Assembly (NCBI RefSeq): GCF_004799645.1
Contig: NZ_CP031306.1
Location: 62,001 to 126,000 of the forward strand
DNA length: 64,000 bases
Origin: Natronorubrum bangense
Lineage (GTDB): Archaea; Halobacteriota; Halobacteria; Halobacteriales; Natrialbaceae
Reading direction: 5' to 3'
The position numbers and the translations under genes are program-made. This document shows positions 35,788-46,126 of this stretch, one piece after another. How positions within the stretch are numbered: the stretch's first letter is position 1; each line of letters begins with the position of its first letter. The notes below the pieces were generated by a model. That model was given only the letters and a program-made list of their open reading frames with translations. It ran no database searches and was not told where the DNA came from.

Positions 35788-37284
35788 TTACGCCTCGAGT
35801 TCGGCTCGCAACAGCTGGTTGACGTCGCCGGGGTCGGCGCTGCCGCCGGTCTTTTGCATGACCTGCCCGACAAGGAAGTTGATCGCACCATCGTCGCCCG
35901 ATTCGTAGTCGTCGACGGCGTCGGGGTTTTCGTCGATCGCCTCAACGACCGCTTGCTGGACCTCATCCTCGCCGGTTTTGCCCAGTCCCTCTCTGTCGAC
36001 GATCTCGTCGGGAGCATCCCCGTCGTCGAGCATCGATCGCAGCACGGTCTCGTGGGCGTTTTTCGCCGTAATCTCGTCGTCAGCAACGAGTTCGACGAGT
36101 CGCATGACGTCCTCGAGTCGGCCCTCGAGATCCGTAATTTCCATATCGCGGTAGTTGAGTTCGCCCAGCAGGTTGTCTGCAACCCACGTCGCCGCCAGAT
36201 CGGGATCGAACTCGCCGGCGACGTCCTCGTAGAAGTCCGCGACCTGTTTCGTCGAGGTGAGCTTCGAGGCGGCTTCCTCACTCAGCCCATACTCCTCTTG
36301 GAATCGCTCGCGACGTGCCGTCGGGAGTTCAGGAATCGAAATTTCGTCTTTCCAGCCCGAGACGCGAAGCGGCGGCAGGTCGGCCTCCTCGAAGTAGCGG
36401 TAGTCTTTCTCCTCTTCTTTCGAGCGCATCGAGACCGTGATCCCCCGAGACTCGTCCCAGTGGCGGGTCTCTTGTTCGACCGCGCGTCCACGCTGGATCG
36501 CGTTCTTCTGTCGGGTCTCCTCGTAGGCCAAGGCCTTCTCTGCGCCCTTGTGACTCGAGATGTTCTTCACTTCGGTTCGGTTCGCCGCGGCGAGTGCCTC
36601 GTCGCTGATCTCGGTGACGTCGTCGCTTTCGATCTCGTCTTCGGGGATAATCGAGAGGTTGGCGTCGATCCGCAGGCTGCCGTCGCGCTCGGCGTCGAAC
36701 ACGCCGAGATACTCGAGCACTTCCTCGAGTTCGGCCAAGAAGGCCCGGACTTCGCCCGGACTGCGGAAGTCGGGTGCCGTGACGATCTCCATCAGTGGCG
36801 TGCCCGCGCGGTTGTAGTCGACGAGCGTGTAGTCGGCCGAATCGATGCCGCCACCGCCGCCGACGTGCTGGAGGCTGCCCGGGTCCTCCTCTAAGTGGGC
36901 GCGCTCGATCGTGACGGTTCGGCGCTGGCCCTCGACGCTGATCTCGAGGTCGCCGTCCTGACAGATCGGCTCGTCGTACTGGGTGATTTGGAAGTTCTTG
37001 GGCAGGTCGGGGTAGTAGTAGTTTTTCCGGTGGAAGCGGGTCTCTTCGGGGATGTCGGCGTCGATCGCCTTGCCGATCTTGACGGCGGCTTCGACGGCGG
37101 CCTCGTTGAGCACCGGCAACGCCCCCGGCAGGCCGAGACAGACCGGACAGACGTTCTCGTTCGGTTCGTCGGTCTGGTCGGTCGAACACCCACAGAAGAT
37201 CTTCGTGTCGGTCTCCAGCTGAACGTGGACCTCGAGGCCGATGACGGTCACGAGGTCGCCCTGCTGGACGGTCTGGGCAGTCAT
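35788..37284 (-). CDS. gatB: Asp-tRNA(Asn)/Glu-tRNA(Gln) amidotransferase subunit B
   Basis: A 498-residue protein from the ATG at 37284. The signature GLEVHVQLETDTKIFCGC is followed by CPVCLGLPGALPVLN, RKNYYYPDLPKNFQITQYDEP (tRNA-kinase domain), AHLEEDPGS and, at the C-terminus, the YqeY-like tail (INFLVGQVMQKTGGSADPGD). GatB activates the Asp or Glu on mischarged tRNA so that GatA can amidate it. The gatA and gatC partners are not adjacent. The frame reaches 37572 but the extension is not GatB-like. Confidence 0.97.
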   Translation of the reverse strand: MTAQTVQQGDLVTVIGLEVHVQLETDTKIFCGCSTDQTDEPNENVCPVCLGLPGALPVLNEAAVEAAVKIGKAIDADIPEETRFHRKNYYYPDLPKNFQITQYDEPICQDGDLEISVEGQRRTVTIERAHLEEDPGSLQHVGGGGGIDSADYTLVDYNRAGTPLMEIVTAPDFRSPGEVRAFLAELEEVLEYLGVFDAERDGSLRIDANLSIIPEDEIESDDVTEISDEALAAANRTEVKNISSHKGAEKALAYEETRQKNAIQRGRAVEQETRHWDESRGITVSMRSKEEEKDYRYFEEADLPPLRVSGWKDEISIPELPTARRERFQEEYGLSEEAASKLTSTKQVADFYEDVAGEFDPDLAATWVADNLLGELNYRDMEITDLEGRLEDVMRLVELVADDEITAKNAHETVLRSMLDDGDAPDEIVDREGLGKTGEDEVQQAVVEAIDENPDAVDDYESGDDGAINFLVGQVMQKTGGSADPGDVNQLLRAELEA

Positions 37285-37351
37285 TGCGCCACGATTCGGG
37301 CCGGGCCGGGTAAAACGTAACGGGACGGACTCGAGGGGCTGTCCGTCAGTC

Positions 37352-38029
37352 TCAATCGACGACGGTGATGCCACCGAACGCAGCGAACCCGGTGACGACG
37401 AGATCGACCGAATCGTGTTCTTCGGCCCGGCGTGGCCGCTCGTCCTCTGCACCGCCAAAGATCGGGAGGACGTCGACCTGGACGTTCCAGTCAGTCGGAA
37501 CGCGGACGTCGACGCCGCCGAACACGGCCGTTGCGTTGACTCGAGCCGGTCGATCGGAGACGGTTGCATCACGAAGGTCGAGATCGACGCCGCCGAATAC
37601 GGCCGTCAGCTCGCCGCCGACGAACCCATCGGTCGTCACGCGCCGGTCAGCACCACCGAACAGCCCGACCGCCGTCACGAACGCATCGCTGACCTCGTAT
37701 GCCCGTGCCCGGTACTGACCGAGGATCACGGACAGGCCGAGTAAGACGATAAGCAGGGGCCAGAGCGCTTCGAAGTCACGCCATTCGACGACACCCAGCG
37801 TGGCGAGTTGCCAGCCGCCAGCGACGACGATGACGACCAGCGGGCCGGTGACGTTCCGGAGGCGGCTCGAGACGAGCGCGTAGAGACCGGCAATCACGAA
37901 CAGTGACGGGACGAACTGGAGGAGCTGTGTCGTATCGTACACGCCAGTGGTGTCGAGTAACAGGAGGAGGCCGAGCAGTACGATGAACCCGCCGAGGAGT
38001 TCCTGGGCTGAAAGACGGCGTGAAGACAT
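37352..38029 (-). CDS. LiaF-like membrane protein with FGG repeats
   Basis: A 225-residue protein. The first 105 residues hold about four membrane helices (GGFIVLLGLLLLLDTTG, FVPSLFVIAGLYALV, GPLVVIVVAGGWQLATLG, LWPLLIVLLGLSVILG). The rest is a beta-repeat region in which FGG recurs five times: LFGGADRR, AVFGGVDLDL, AVFGGVDVRV, IFGGAEDE, AFGGITVV. This is the LiaF/DUF2807-like solenoid of cell-envelope stress proteins in bacteria. A role in envelope sensing is inferred only from this resemblance. It lies 67 bp upstream of gatB on the same strand. Confidence 0.8.
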   Translation of the reverse strand: MSSRRLSAQELLGGFIVLLGLLLLLDTTGVYDTTQLLQFVPSLFVIAGLYALVSSRLRNVTGPLVVIVVAGGWQLATLGVVEWRDFEALWPLLIVLLGLSVILGQYRARAYEVSDAFVTAVGLFGGADRRVTTDGFVGGELTAVFGGVDLDLRDATVSDRPARVNATAVFGGVDVRVPTDWNVQVDVLPIFGGAEDERPRRAEEHDSVDLVVTGFAAFGGITVVD

Positions 38030-38107
38030 ACATACAGACCAGACCAGTCAACTAAATAAAAACTCGGGAAGAACCGGCGACGAAACTCGCCCCGGCGCTG
38101 GTTCCGA

Positions 38108-41100
38108 CTACCGTCGCCCGGCGAGTGCCGCGGCGACGACCTCGATCGGCGTCGGCGGCTTCTCGGTCGCACCGGGACGGTCCTCGAGTTGGGTCCGACA
38201 GGATGCGCCGGGAGCGACGACGCGCTCGGCCGTGCTGTCGTCGACCTGTTCGTAGAGGACCTCACCGATGGCCTTACTCATCGAGTAGTGTTCGACCTCG
38301 TAGCCAAAGGAGCCGGCCATTCCACAGCACGTCGAATCGAGCGGATCGACCGCGTAGCCGGCCCGTCGAAGAACGCCGACGGCGTGGTGGTCTTTCGCGT
38401 GGGCCTTCTGATGGCAGTGGCCGTGGTAGGCGAGGTGTTCGTCGGGGGCCGCGAACTCGATGTCGGCGTCGAGATCGAACTGATCGATGTACTCACAGAC
38501 GCCGTAGGTGTTCGTGGCGACCGCCTCGACCTCCGGATGGTCGAACAGGTCGAGATAATCCGACTGGACCATGACGGCGTCGGAGGGCTCGATCAGGACG
38601 ACGTCGTACCCGTCCTCGACGTACGGCAGGAGTTCGTGGACGGTGTCGGTCGCGTCCTCAGCGGCCTGACCGAGCAGCCCCTTCGAGTACGCTGGCCGAC
38701 CGACATCGCGTGGGTCAGCAATCTCGACGTGGACGCCTGCGGCCTCGAGCACCGCGAGGGCGGCTTCTCCGGCCTCGGGATACTCGTGGTTGGTGTAGAT
38801 GTCGGGAACGAGGACGACGCGGCGGTCGGCCTCGCGAGCGGGCACGGCGGGTCGGTGGTCCGCGACGCGTTTTGCAAACGTGTTGCGCTGGAACGTCGGC
38901 AGGTCGCGCTCGCGGGAGATCCCAAGCAACTTCTCGGTGAGGACGCCGCTGCCGGGCAGCTTCGCCATCCAGTTCGAGACGGGGGCCGTCGCAGAACCGA
39001 GCTTTGCGAGGGTCTCGAAGTTCGTGAAGAACTGATCGCGAAGCGAGACGCCGTTTCGCTTGTGATGTTCGTAGGTGAGTTCGGCTTTCAGCTTGGCCAT
39101 ATCGACCCCGCTCGGACAGTCGTGTTTACAGCCCTTACAGCCGATACAGAGGTCGAGCACCTCCTCGACGAACTCGTCGTCGAACTGTTCGTCTGGCTCG
39201 AGTTCGCCGCTCATCGCCTGTCGGAGCATGTTCGCCCGACCACGCGTCGAGAGGATCTCCTCGTCTTCGGCCCGGAAGGTCGGACACATCACGCCGCCGG
39301 TCGTGGACTGCTCGCCGCGACAGCCGCCACAGCCGTGACAGAGTTCGGTCATCCCCTGAAAGCCCTGGTCGTTGTCCCACTCGAGTGCTGGCTCGAAGCC
39401 GGCGTTGAACTCGTAGTCGGGGCCGAACCGGTGGTTTTTGGTCATATCGGTCGGGTCGTCGTCGCGGTAGACGACCTGCCCCGGATTGAGCAGCCAGTCG
39501 GGGTCGAACGCCGTTTTGAGCTCCTGGAACGTCTCCCAGACCGCCTCCCCGTACAGTTTGCGGTTCCACTGGGTGCGAGCGCGGCCGTCGCCGTGTTCGC
39601 CCGAGACGGAGCCGTCGTACTTGACGACGAGGTCGGTCACGGCGTCGGTGATCGACTCCATGTCCTCGAGACCCGCGTCGGTCTTCGTGTTCACCAGCGG
39701 GCGGATGTGGAGGACGCCCGGACCGGCGTGGGCGTAGAAGCTGGCGTAGGTGTCGTGGTCCTCGAGGACCTCCTGGAAGTCGGCGACGAACGCCCGAAGG
39801 TTTGCCGGCGGGATGCCGGTGTCTTCGATGAAGGCGACGTGTTTCTCGTCGGTCGTCCGCGAGAGCAAGATCGGGAGGCCGGATTTGCGCAGCTTCCAGA
39901 TCTTCGCCCGACTGTCGGCGTCGTAGGCCTCAATGGCGTCGAACGCCAGCGTGTCCGCACCGGTGATCGTTCGCTCGTCCTCGTCGTCGGCCTCGCCCTC
40001 CGACTCGACGCTCGGACAGCGATCCGCGAGCAGGTTCGCGACCTTCCGTTTGCCGTCGTCGACGTCGTCAGCGTAGAACTCGACGATCAAGACCGCGGCC
40101 GTCCCGTCCGGAAGCATCTCGGTGACGGGCGCGAATTCGGGAGTGTCTCGTGCGAGGTCGATCATCACGTCGTCGAGCACTTCGACGGCGGCCGGATCGT
40201 GTTCGACGATGGGTTCGACGTCGTCCATCGCTTCGAGGACGCTGTCGTAGGCAAGCAACGCCATGCTCTTTTCCTCGGGGATCGTCTCGAGCGAGACGGT
40301 CGCCTCGGTGACGATCGCAAGCGTTCCCTCGCTGCCACAGAGCAGTTTCGCGAGGTTGATCGTCCCACCTTCGGAGTCGGGTTCGCCGATGCCGCGTTCG
40401 CCGCCGTAGGCGTCTTCGACGAGCCAGTCGAGATTGTAGCCCGAGACGTTCCGTTTCAGGTCGGGGTAGACGTCGTCGATGAGATCGCCCTGCTCCTCGA
40501 GAATTCGGGCGACTTCGGCGTAGATCGCCGACTCGAGGTCGTCACCGTCTGCGAGTTCCGGGACGTCCTCGAGGTCGACCTCGCCGAAGGTGGTGACGGT
40601 TCCATCGGCGAGCACGACTTCGACTTCCTCGACGTAGGCGTCGGTCTTGCCGTACTGCAGGGAGTGAGCACCCGTCGTGTTGTTGCCGATCGCGCCGCCG
40701 AGTGCGCTCTTGTCGCCCCACGCCGGGTCAGGGGCGAACTTCAGTTCGTGGGGCGCGAGCGCCTCGTTGAACGAACCGAGATAGATCCCCGTCTGTGCAG
40801 TTGCGCGCCGGGCGTCGGGATCGATGTCGACGACGTCGTCCATGTACGTCGTGAAATCGAGGACGACGGCTTCGTTGACCGTCTGGCCGGCGAGACTTGT
40901 CCCGCCACCGCGGGGGAGGACCGGAATTTCGTTGTCGGCACAGTAGGAGACGACACTCGCAACATCGTCGGTCGACGTCGGGAAGACAACGCCGATCGGT
41001 GTCACCTCGTAAATGCTCGCGTCGGTCGCATACAGCTGTCTCGAGTAGCTATCGAAGCGAACGTCGCCATCGACGCGGGCCTCGAGGTCTGCGAGCAGGT

Positions 41101-41188
41101 CGGGCCGTTCGATGTCGTCGCTCTGGTAGTTGTAGTTCGCTTCGGGATCGTCCGCTGGGTCGAGTCGGTTTGGTGGTGTTATCGTCAT
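38108..41188 (-). CDS. FAD-linked oxidase fused to Fe-S / CCG domains (D-lactate/glycolate dehydrogenase type)
   Basis: A 1026-residue multidomain enzyme. Order: PCMH FAD-binding domain (VVFPTSTDDVASVVSYCADNEIPVLPRGGGTSLAGQ, about 65-105), FAD-oxidase C-terminal domain (to about 560), CxxC-rich Fe-S modules (CHGCGGCR about 617, CIGCKGCKHDC about 681) and two CCG domains with TCCGMAGSFGYE around residue 953. This is the bacterial Dld2/GlcD-GlcF single-chain layout, oxidising D-lactate or a similar 2-hydroxy acid. It lies directly downstream (86 bp) of a lactate-permease gene on the same strand, so uptake and oxidation are coupled. D- versus other 2-hydroxy acid specificity is inferred. Confidence 0.93.
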   Translation of the reverse strand: MTITPPNRLDPADDPEANYNYQSDDIERPDLLADLEARVDGDVRFDSYSRQLYATDASIYEVTPIGVVFPTSTDDVASVVSYCADNEIPVLPRGGGTSLAGQTVNEAVVLDFTTYMDDVVDIDPDARRATAQTGIYLGSFNEALAPHELKFAPDPAWGDKSALGGAIGNNTTGAHSLQYGKTDAYVEEVEVVLADGTVTTFGEVDLEDVPELADGDDLESAIYAEVARILEEQGDLIDDVYPDLKRNVSGYNLDWLVEDAYGGERGIGEPDSEGGTINLAKLLCGSEGTLAIVTEATVSLETIPEEKSMALLAYDSVLEAMDDVEPIVEHDPAAVEVLDDVMIDLARDTPEFAPVTEMLPDGTAAVLIVEFYADDVDDGKRKVANLLADRCPSVESEGEADDEDERTITGADTLAFDAIEAYDADSRAKIWKLRKSGLPILLSRTTDEKHVAFIEDTGIPPANLRAFVADFQEVLEDHDTYASFYAHAGPGVLHIRPLVNTKTDAGLEDMESITDAVTDLVVKYDGSVSGEHGDGRARTQWNRKLYGEAVWETFQELKTAFDPDWLLNPGQVVYRDDDPTDMTKNHRFGPDYEFNAGFEPALEWDNDQGFQGMTELCHGCGGCRGEQSTTGGVMCPTFRAEDEEILSTRGRANMLRQAMSGELEPDEQFDDEFVEEVLDLCIGCKGCKHDCPSGVDMAKLKAELTYEHHKRNGVSLRDQFFTNFETLAKLGSATAPVSNWMAKLPGSGVLTEKLLGISRERDLPTFQRNTFAKRVADHRPAVPAREADRRVVLVPDIYTNHEYPEAGEAALAVLEAAGVHVEIADPRDVGRPAYSKGLLGQAAEDATDTVHELLPYVEDGYDVVLIEPSDAVMVQSDYLDLFDHPEVEAVATNTYGVCEYIDQFDLDADIEFAAPDEHLAYHGHCHQKAHAKDHHAVGVLRRAGYAVDPLDSTCCGMAGSFGYEVEHYSMSKAIGEVLYEQVDDSTAERVVAPGASCRTQLEDRPGATEKPPTPIEVVAAALAGRR

Positions 41189-41274
41189 TGGTGTTGTCTC
41201 AGGCGTCCGTTAGCGTCAGTCGAACGCTTCGTGAGATGGGTATTGGGAGTCGATGCTTATACTGCCAGCGACGG

Positions 41275-43032
41275 TTAGAACACCGTCGGGAAGACGACGT
41301 AGGCGGCAATCGTCGTCAGGAGACCGCCCACGAACAGATAGTATGCGACGGGGATAAGGTTGAGTCGAACGATTCGGCCGGTCTTGCCGACCAGTCCGAC
41401 CGTCGCGAGGGCGGCGATGACGTTGTGAATCGCGATCACGTTCCCGATCGCCGCGCCGATAGACTGTGCGCCGAGCATCAGCTGGGTTGGCAGTCCGAGG
41501 CTCTGGGCGACTTCGAACTGGAACGCACTGAAGGTGATGTTACTGACCGTGATCGAGCCAGCGATGAACGCACCGAGCGCGCCAACGGCCGGTGCGAACA
41601 TCGGATAGGCGGGCCCGATCACTGCTGCGGTTGCATCCGCCAGGACGACGATCATGCTCCCGTCGGGGACGCCGGCGGCGGCTCCGTCCTCGAAGTGGGC
41701 GTCGGTCTCGAGCATGATTTCGACCATCGCGATGACGAACACGAGCGCGACCAGCGGCGAGACGATTTTGCTCCCGGCCTCGCGCCACGCACCAGCGGCC
41801 TCCTCGAGATCCATCCCGAACAGCGGGATGGCGATCAGCGCGCTGATGATGAGCCAGGTGCCGGGAACGTAGGCCCAGTCGATCGCCCCGCTGATTTCGG
41901 TTCCGAAAATCGAATTCCACTCGAGGAAGACGAGGTTGGTCTGGACGGTCGTTCCGAAGAGTTCGGCCACCTCTCCCTGCAGGAAGTCCGCGGCGGGTTC
42001 GACCACGCGGGTCCCGATCAGCAACACGACGAGAATCAGGTACGGCGACCACGCACGCAGCAGCGACATCGACTGCGTATCGGCCGTCGCCGTGTCCGTC
42101 TCGTCGCTTCCCGGCTCGATGGTCCCGACCCAGTGGTCGGGCCACTCGTCTTGTGGAGGGAACTCCCAGGTGGAGTCCGGTTCGAAGTAGCCCGCTTTGA
42201 GCGCGCCGACGACGATTGCGCCGCCGACCATCGCGCCGATGAGCGAGGGGAGTTCCGGGCCGATGAACCACGCCGACGCCCAGTAGGGGACGGCGAAGGC
42301 GACGCCGGCGAACAGACACAGCGGCGCGACGTCCCACAGCGGGGCGAGCGATCGCTCCTCGGTGTCGCCAAAGAAGTAGACGACCATTCCGACGGCGAAC
42401 ATCGGCATCAAGACGCCGAGAATGCCGTTGAACAGCGCCGCCCAGCCGCCGGCCGACGCGGCAAATTCGCCGACCGACATCCCGCCGGTGGCGATTACAT
42501 CCTCGACGCTCCCGAGTGGTGCCTCGAAGCCGACGATGACCGGCGTGCCGACCGCGCCGAACACTGTCGCAACTGCGTGTCCGACCAGCGCCGCGACGAC
42601 CGCAGCCAGCGCCGGGAACCCCAGCGCGAGCAACAGCGGCGCGACGACTGCCGCCGGCGTCCCGAAGCCAGCGACTCCCTCGATGAACGTCGCGAGGAAG
42701 AAGGCGAGCAGGACGACCTGCACGCGGCGATCCTCACTGATCGAGGCGAACCCGTCGTTGATTCGGTCGACCGCTCCCGATCGCATCAGTGTATACAACA
42801 ATACGAGCGCGCCGAAGACGATCCAGAGGATCTCGATCGCCGCCATGCCGCCACGGATACTCGCCGCAACGATCCACTCGAACGGCATATCCCAGATCAC
42901 GAACCCGACGATCGCAGCGACGAGCCACGCGACTGGCATCGACCGTGCGGCGGGCCACAACAGGCCGACCAGCAACACAGCGACGATAACGAGCGGTGCC
43001 AGTGCCGCTCCGACTTCGATCAGACCGGTCAT
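41275..43032 (-). CDS. lctP: LctP-family lactate permease, copy 1
   Basis: A 585-residue transporter with about 14 membrane helices. The typical stretch [44 protein letters not shown] is followed by [34 protein letters not shown], the family signature. It imports L- or D-lactate (or glycolate) with protons or sodium. It is the closest of three copies to the dehydrogenase gene (86 bp), the likely structural pair. The upstream 240 bp hold an AT-rich promoter zone with a CATGTATA word (43130-43137). Confidence 0.93.
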   Translation of the reverse strand: MTGLIEVGAALAPLVIVAVLLVGLLWPAARSMPVAWLVAAIVGFVIWDMPFEWIVAASIRGGMAAIEILWIVFGALVLLYTLMRSGAVDRINDGFASISEDRRVQVVLLAFFLATFIEGVAGFGTPAAVVAPLLLALGFPALAAVVAALVGHAVATVFGAVGTPVIVGFEAPLGSVEDVIATGGMSVGEFAASAGGWAALFNGILGVLMPMFAVGMVVYFFGDTEERSLAPLWDVAPLCLFAGVAFAVPYWASAWFIGPELPSLIGAMVGGAIVVGALKAGYFEPDSTWEFPPQDEWPDHWVGTIEPGSDETDTATADTQSMSLLRAWSPYLILVVLLIGTRVVEPAADFLQGEVAELFGTTVQTNLVFLEWNSIFGTEISGAIDWAYVPGTWLIISALIAIPLFGMDLEEAAGAWREAGSKIVSPLVALVFVIAMVEIMLETDAHFEDGAAAGVPDGSMIVVLADATAAVIGPAYPMFAPAVGALGAFIAGSITVSNITFSAFQFEVAQSLGLPTQLMLGAQSIGAAIGNVIAIHNVIAALATVGLVGKTGRIVRLNLIPVAYYLFVGGLLTTIAAYVVFPTVF

Positions 43033-43272
43033 AGCGGACCCGTTCCAGAAGATTCAATCCACTGAATTGTTCTCTCGTCGTCCCATCGAATGTGAGATGG
43101 CCGCATCGGTCGAGTCTCGAGGGGATCACCATGTATATTTATCGGAATTGTCGAGCACTCCCATGATTGTTGCATATATAATGAATATATGGGATGATTG
43201 CTGGCCATACATCCAGGGATGGTCGATTTAGTGTTCGTTCGGAGACAAGCGCGGAAACGTCGAAGCCACAGG

Positions 43273-45051
43273 TCAGAAGACATCTGGGAAGAGGACGTAG
43301 ACGAAGAGTACGGTCCAGACGCCCACAAAGACGGTGTAGTATACGAGCGGAACGAGATTCACCCGGATCACGCGCCCCTCTTGGCCGACGAGGCCGACCG
43401 TTGCGAGCGCAGCGACGACGTTGTGGATCGCAACGAGGTTCCCGATCGCGCCGCCGACAGCTTGTGAGCCGACGGTGAGTTCCCGCGAGATGCCGAGGTT
43501 CTCCGCAGCGATGAACTGCAGCGGGCCGAACGTGATGTTGCTGACGGTGTTCGATCCCACGAGTGTGGCCCCGAGCGCGCCGATGAGCGCGGCGACGAAC
43601 GGGTAGGCGGGCCCGAAGACGGTCGCGGTTGCCATCGCGAGGACGACGATCATGCTCTGGGGCGGTGCATCCGGATGGGCGGCCGACTGGAGCATGACCT
43701 GTGCCATTGCAAGGACGAACACCAGCGCGATCAGCGGCGTCACGAGCTTTCTGGCGGCCTCGAGGCAGGCGGTTGTCGCGTCCGATCGTTCCATATCGAA
43801 CAGCACCATCGCCGCGAGCGCGCTGCCCAGCAGCCACATGCCGGGGACGTAGCCGAAGTCGATCTCGTTGCCGATTCTCGTCCCGAATATCTCGGCCCAC
43901 TCGAGGGAGACGAGGCCGATCGTAAACTGGCCCACGCCGGTACTGATCGACCAGAGCGTCAACGACAGCTCTCGGCCGAGGATCGTCACCGTCTCTCCCT
44001 GTAACAGTGCCGGGAGCGGTTCCACCAGCCGAGTGACGACGAGCAATACGAGCAACAGGAGGTACGGCGTCCACGCACGAACGAGAGACATCCGTGGCTC
44101 GCTGGACAACACCGATCCGCGGTCGCCGGGCTGGATGTCGCCCAGCCAGTGGTCGGGCCACTCGGACTGGTCGGGAAACTCCCAGTCCTCGTCGGGAACG
44201 AAGTAGCCCGCCCGCAGCGCGCCGACGACGACCGTCGCGCCGACCATCGATCCGATCAGACTCGGAAACTCCGGCGTGACATACCAGGCCGAAAACCAGT
44301 ACGGAACGCCGAACGCGACGCCTGCGAACAGACACAGCGGCGCGACCTCGAGTGCGGGCCTGATCGATCGGCGCTCGCCAAAGAAGTAGACGACCATCGC
44401 GACCGCGATGAACGGCATCAAGACGCCAACGAGCAGATGGTAGGTCGCCGCCCACGCTGCGACGTTGACCGAGAACTCCGCTGCAGTCACCCCCTCGCTT
44501 TCGAGCGCCGTTCTGATCCGGAAGACGCTATCCATCGGTTCCCGGATGCCGACGATGATCGGCGTCCCAACCGCGCCGTAGGTGACGGCGATGATGTGGC
44601 CGATCAGCGCTGCGATCACTGCCGCAAGCGCCGGGAAGCCGAGTCCCAGCAACAGCGGCGCGACGACGGCTGCCGGCGTCCCGAAGCCGGCGACGCCCTC
44701 GAGGAACGTCGCGAGGAAAAAGGCGACCAGAACCACTTGGATGCGGCGGTCCTCGCTGACCGTCGCGAAGCTCCGGTTGAGGGCATCGAACGCCCCCGCT
44801 AGCATCATCGTATACAAGAGCACGAGGGCACCGAAGACGATCCACAGGATCTGTATCGCGGTGAGGATTCCTTCGATCGTCGCCGCGGCGAGCCACGCTG
44901 GCGGCATGTTCCAGACAACGGCGGCGACGCCGATGGCAGCGAGCCACGCGATCGGCATCGCCCGTGTCGCCGGCCACAGCAATCCAACGAGCAAGACGCC
45001 GACGACGAGCAGGGGGAGGGCGGCGAACAGTACGTCTAGTTCCGATACCAT
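43273..45051 (-). CDS. lctP: LctP-family lactate permease, copy 2
   Basis: A 592-residue permease from the ATG at 45051 (MVSELDVLFAALPLLVVG); a TTG three codons upstream also opens the frame. It has the same signature [50 protein letters not shown] and [38 protein letters not shown]. It is more like copy 3 than copy 1 in several stretches, including that GHIIAVTYGAVGTPIIVGI segment. The 3' end faces copy 1 240 bp away. An upstream word GTACATGTAC lies near 45142-45151. Confidence 0.93.
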   Translation of the reverse strand: MVSELDVLFAALPLLVVGVLLVGLLWPATRAMPIAWLAAIGVAAVVWNMPPAWLAAATIEGILTAIQILWIVFGALVLLYTMMLAGAFDALNRSFATVSEDRRIQVVLVAFFLATFLEGVAGFGTPAAVVAPLLLGLGFPALAAVIAALIGHIIAVTYGAVGTPIIVGIREPMDSVFRIRTALESEGVTAAEFSVNVAAWAATYHLLVGVLMPFIAVAMVVYFFGERRSIRPALEVAPLCLFAGVAFGVPYWFSAWYVTPEFPSLIGSMVGATVVVGALRAGYFVPDEDWEFPDQSEWPDHWLGDIQPGDRGSVLSSEPRMSLVRAWTPYLLLLVLLVVTRLVEPLPALLQGETVTILGRELSLTLWSISTGVGQFTIGLVSLEWAEIFGTRIGNEIDFGYVPGMWLLGSALAAMVLFDMERSDATTACLEAARKLVTPLIALVFVLAMAQVMLQSAAHPDAPPQSMIVVLAMATATVFGPAYPFVAALIGALGATLVGSNTVSNITFGPLQFIAAENLGISRELTVGSQAVGGAIGNLVAIHNVVAALATVGLVGQEGRVIRVNLVPLVYYTVFVGVWTVLFVYVLFPDVF

Positions 45052-45140
45052 ACTCGTCAATTCGTCACACCGGTCTCACAGACGACTCCTACAGCGCCCC
45101 GCCGCTGGCGTTCCCCTGGCATCATGTCGTATGATATCTG

Positions 45141-45151
45141 TGTACATGTAC
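45141..45151. promoter_or_regulatory. Palindrome before the second permease
   Basis: TGTACATGTAC, a perfect 10-base palindrome (GTACATGTAC) just downstream of a minus-strand TATA-like box (ACTATAACT, 45154-45162). Its place over the presumed transcription start suits a repressor site. The evidence is sequence symmetry and place only. Confidence 0.35.
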
Positions 45152-45321
45152 CAGTTATAGTTGTCGGATCGGAACCCCCCACGGATATCGCACGATGATA
45201 TAAACTGAGACCACAAACGTGTACTCCTCACGCGGGTATCCGACCGAATTCGGTATCATTTCCAGTTCCGACTCGGCTCGCGGGGCAAAAGCATTTACAG
45301 TCGACTGCACTGGTAGCGCGT

Positions 45322-45939
45322 ATGGGTGCTGATCGAGAACGGAACGAACACGGGCAGTACACCGATCGAATCCCCCCGGAGGCCGCCCTCACTGTCTTCG
45401 AGGATCGGTCAGATTACGGTCGGCCGCTGACTGCTGACGACGTCATGGACGCGCTCGAGTGTTCCCGCCGAACCGCCCACAACAAACTGAATGAGCTCGT
45501 CGATCGCGGGACCCTCGAGACGCGCAAGGTGGGTGCTCGAGGACGGGTGTGGTGGATTCCGATCGAGACGCCACCGGAACGAGGACAGCCCGAGGTGGCG
45601 TCGCCGGCGGGAGAACGAACCAAGGGTGACGAGTCGTCCGCCGCCATCGAGACGGCGATCCGCACTGCCGACCTCCCAGGAACCGGGCAGTCGCTCGAGG
45701 CGCGCCGCGACGCGTTACGGGCAGCCTACGAGTACATCGTCGATCACCCGAGCGCGACCAAGTCGGAGTTCCTCGAACACGTCTATCCCGACCACCCAGC
45801 CGAGTTCGAGACGGCGGAAGGGTGGTGGAACGCGATTCAACCCGCGCTCAAGGAGTTGCCTGCCGTCGACCCGCCCGAAGAGCGAGGTCACATCTGGAAC
45901 TTCCTCGGGGACGATCGGTTCACGCCAACGCTCGGCTGA
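45322..45939 (+). CDS. Winged-helix regulator between the lactate permeases
   Basis: A 205-residue protein. The N-terminus (LTVFEDRSDYGRPLTADDVMDALECSRRTAHNKLNELVDRGTLETRKVGARGRVWWIP) is a winged helix; the second part (ALRAAYEYIVDHPSATKSEFLEHVYPDHPAEFETAEGWWNAIQPALKEL) looks like a second helical domain. It stands alone on the plus strand between two minus-strand permease genes. That suggests, but does not show, regulation of the lactate system. Confidence 0.72.
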   Translation: MGADRERNEHGQYTDRIPPEAALTVFEDRSDYGRPLTADDVMDALECSRRTAHNKLNELVDRGTLETRKVGARGRVWWIPIETPPERGQPEVASPAGERTKGDESSAAIETAIRTADLPGTGQSLEARRDALRAAYEYIVDHPSATKSEFLEHVYPDHPAEFETAEGWWNAIQPALKELPAVDPPEERGHIWNFLGDDRFTPTLG

Positions 45940-46126
45940 GAACGCTGTTACACCGGCGCTGGCTTCCGTCCGTTCTCGACTCGCTACTCGTGGTCCGGGG
46001 CTGAATCCGGTTGGCGTTCGGTGCCGTGACGCGACAGCTCTCGCTCGGATTCACGCTCGAGCAAAAACAGTCTCAGGGTTCCTGCGGCAGCTGTTCAGTC
46101 AAAAAAAGACCGTTCGAAACCGGGCC

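Noticed and set aside
38189..41278. Open frame of 1029 codons on the plus strand
   Set aside because: It is the antisense shadow of the FAD/Fe-S dehydrogenase. The sense product has complete domains, while the shadow lacks any. Long antisense frames are usual in GC-rich haloarchaeal DNA.
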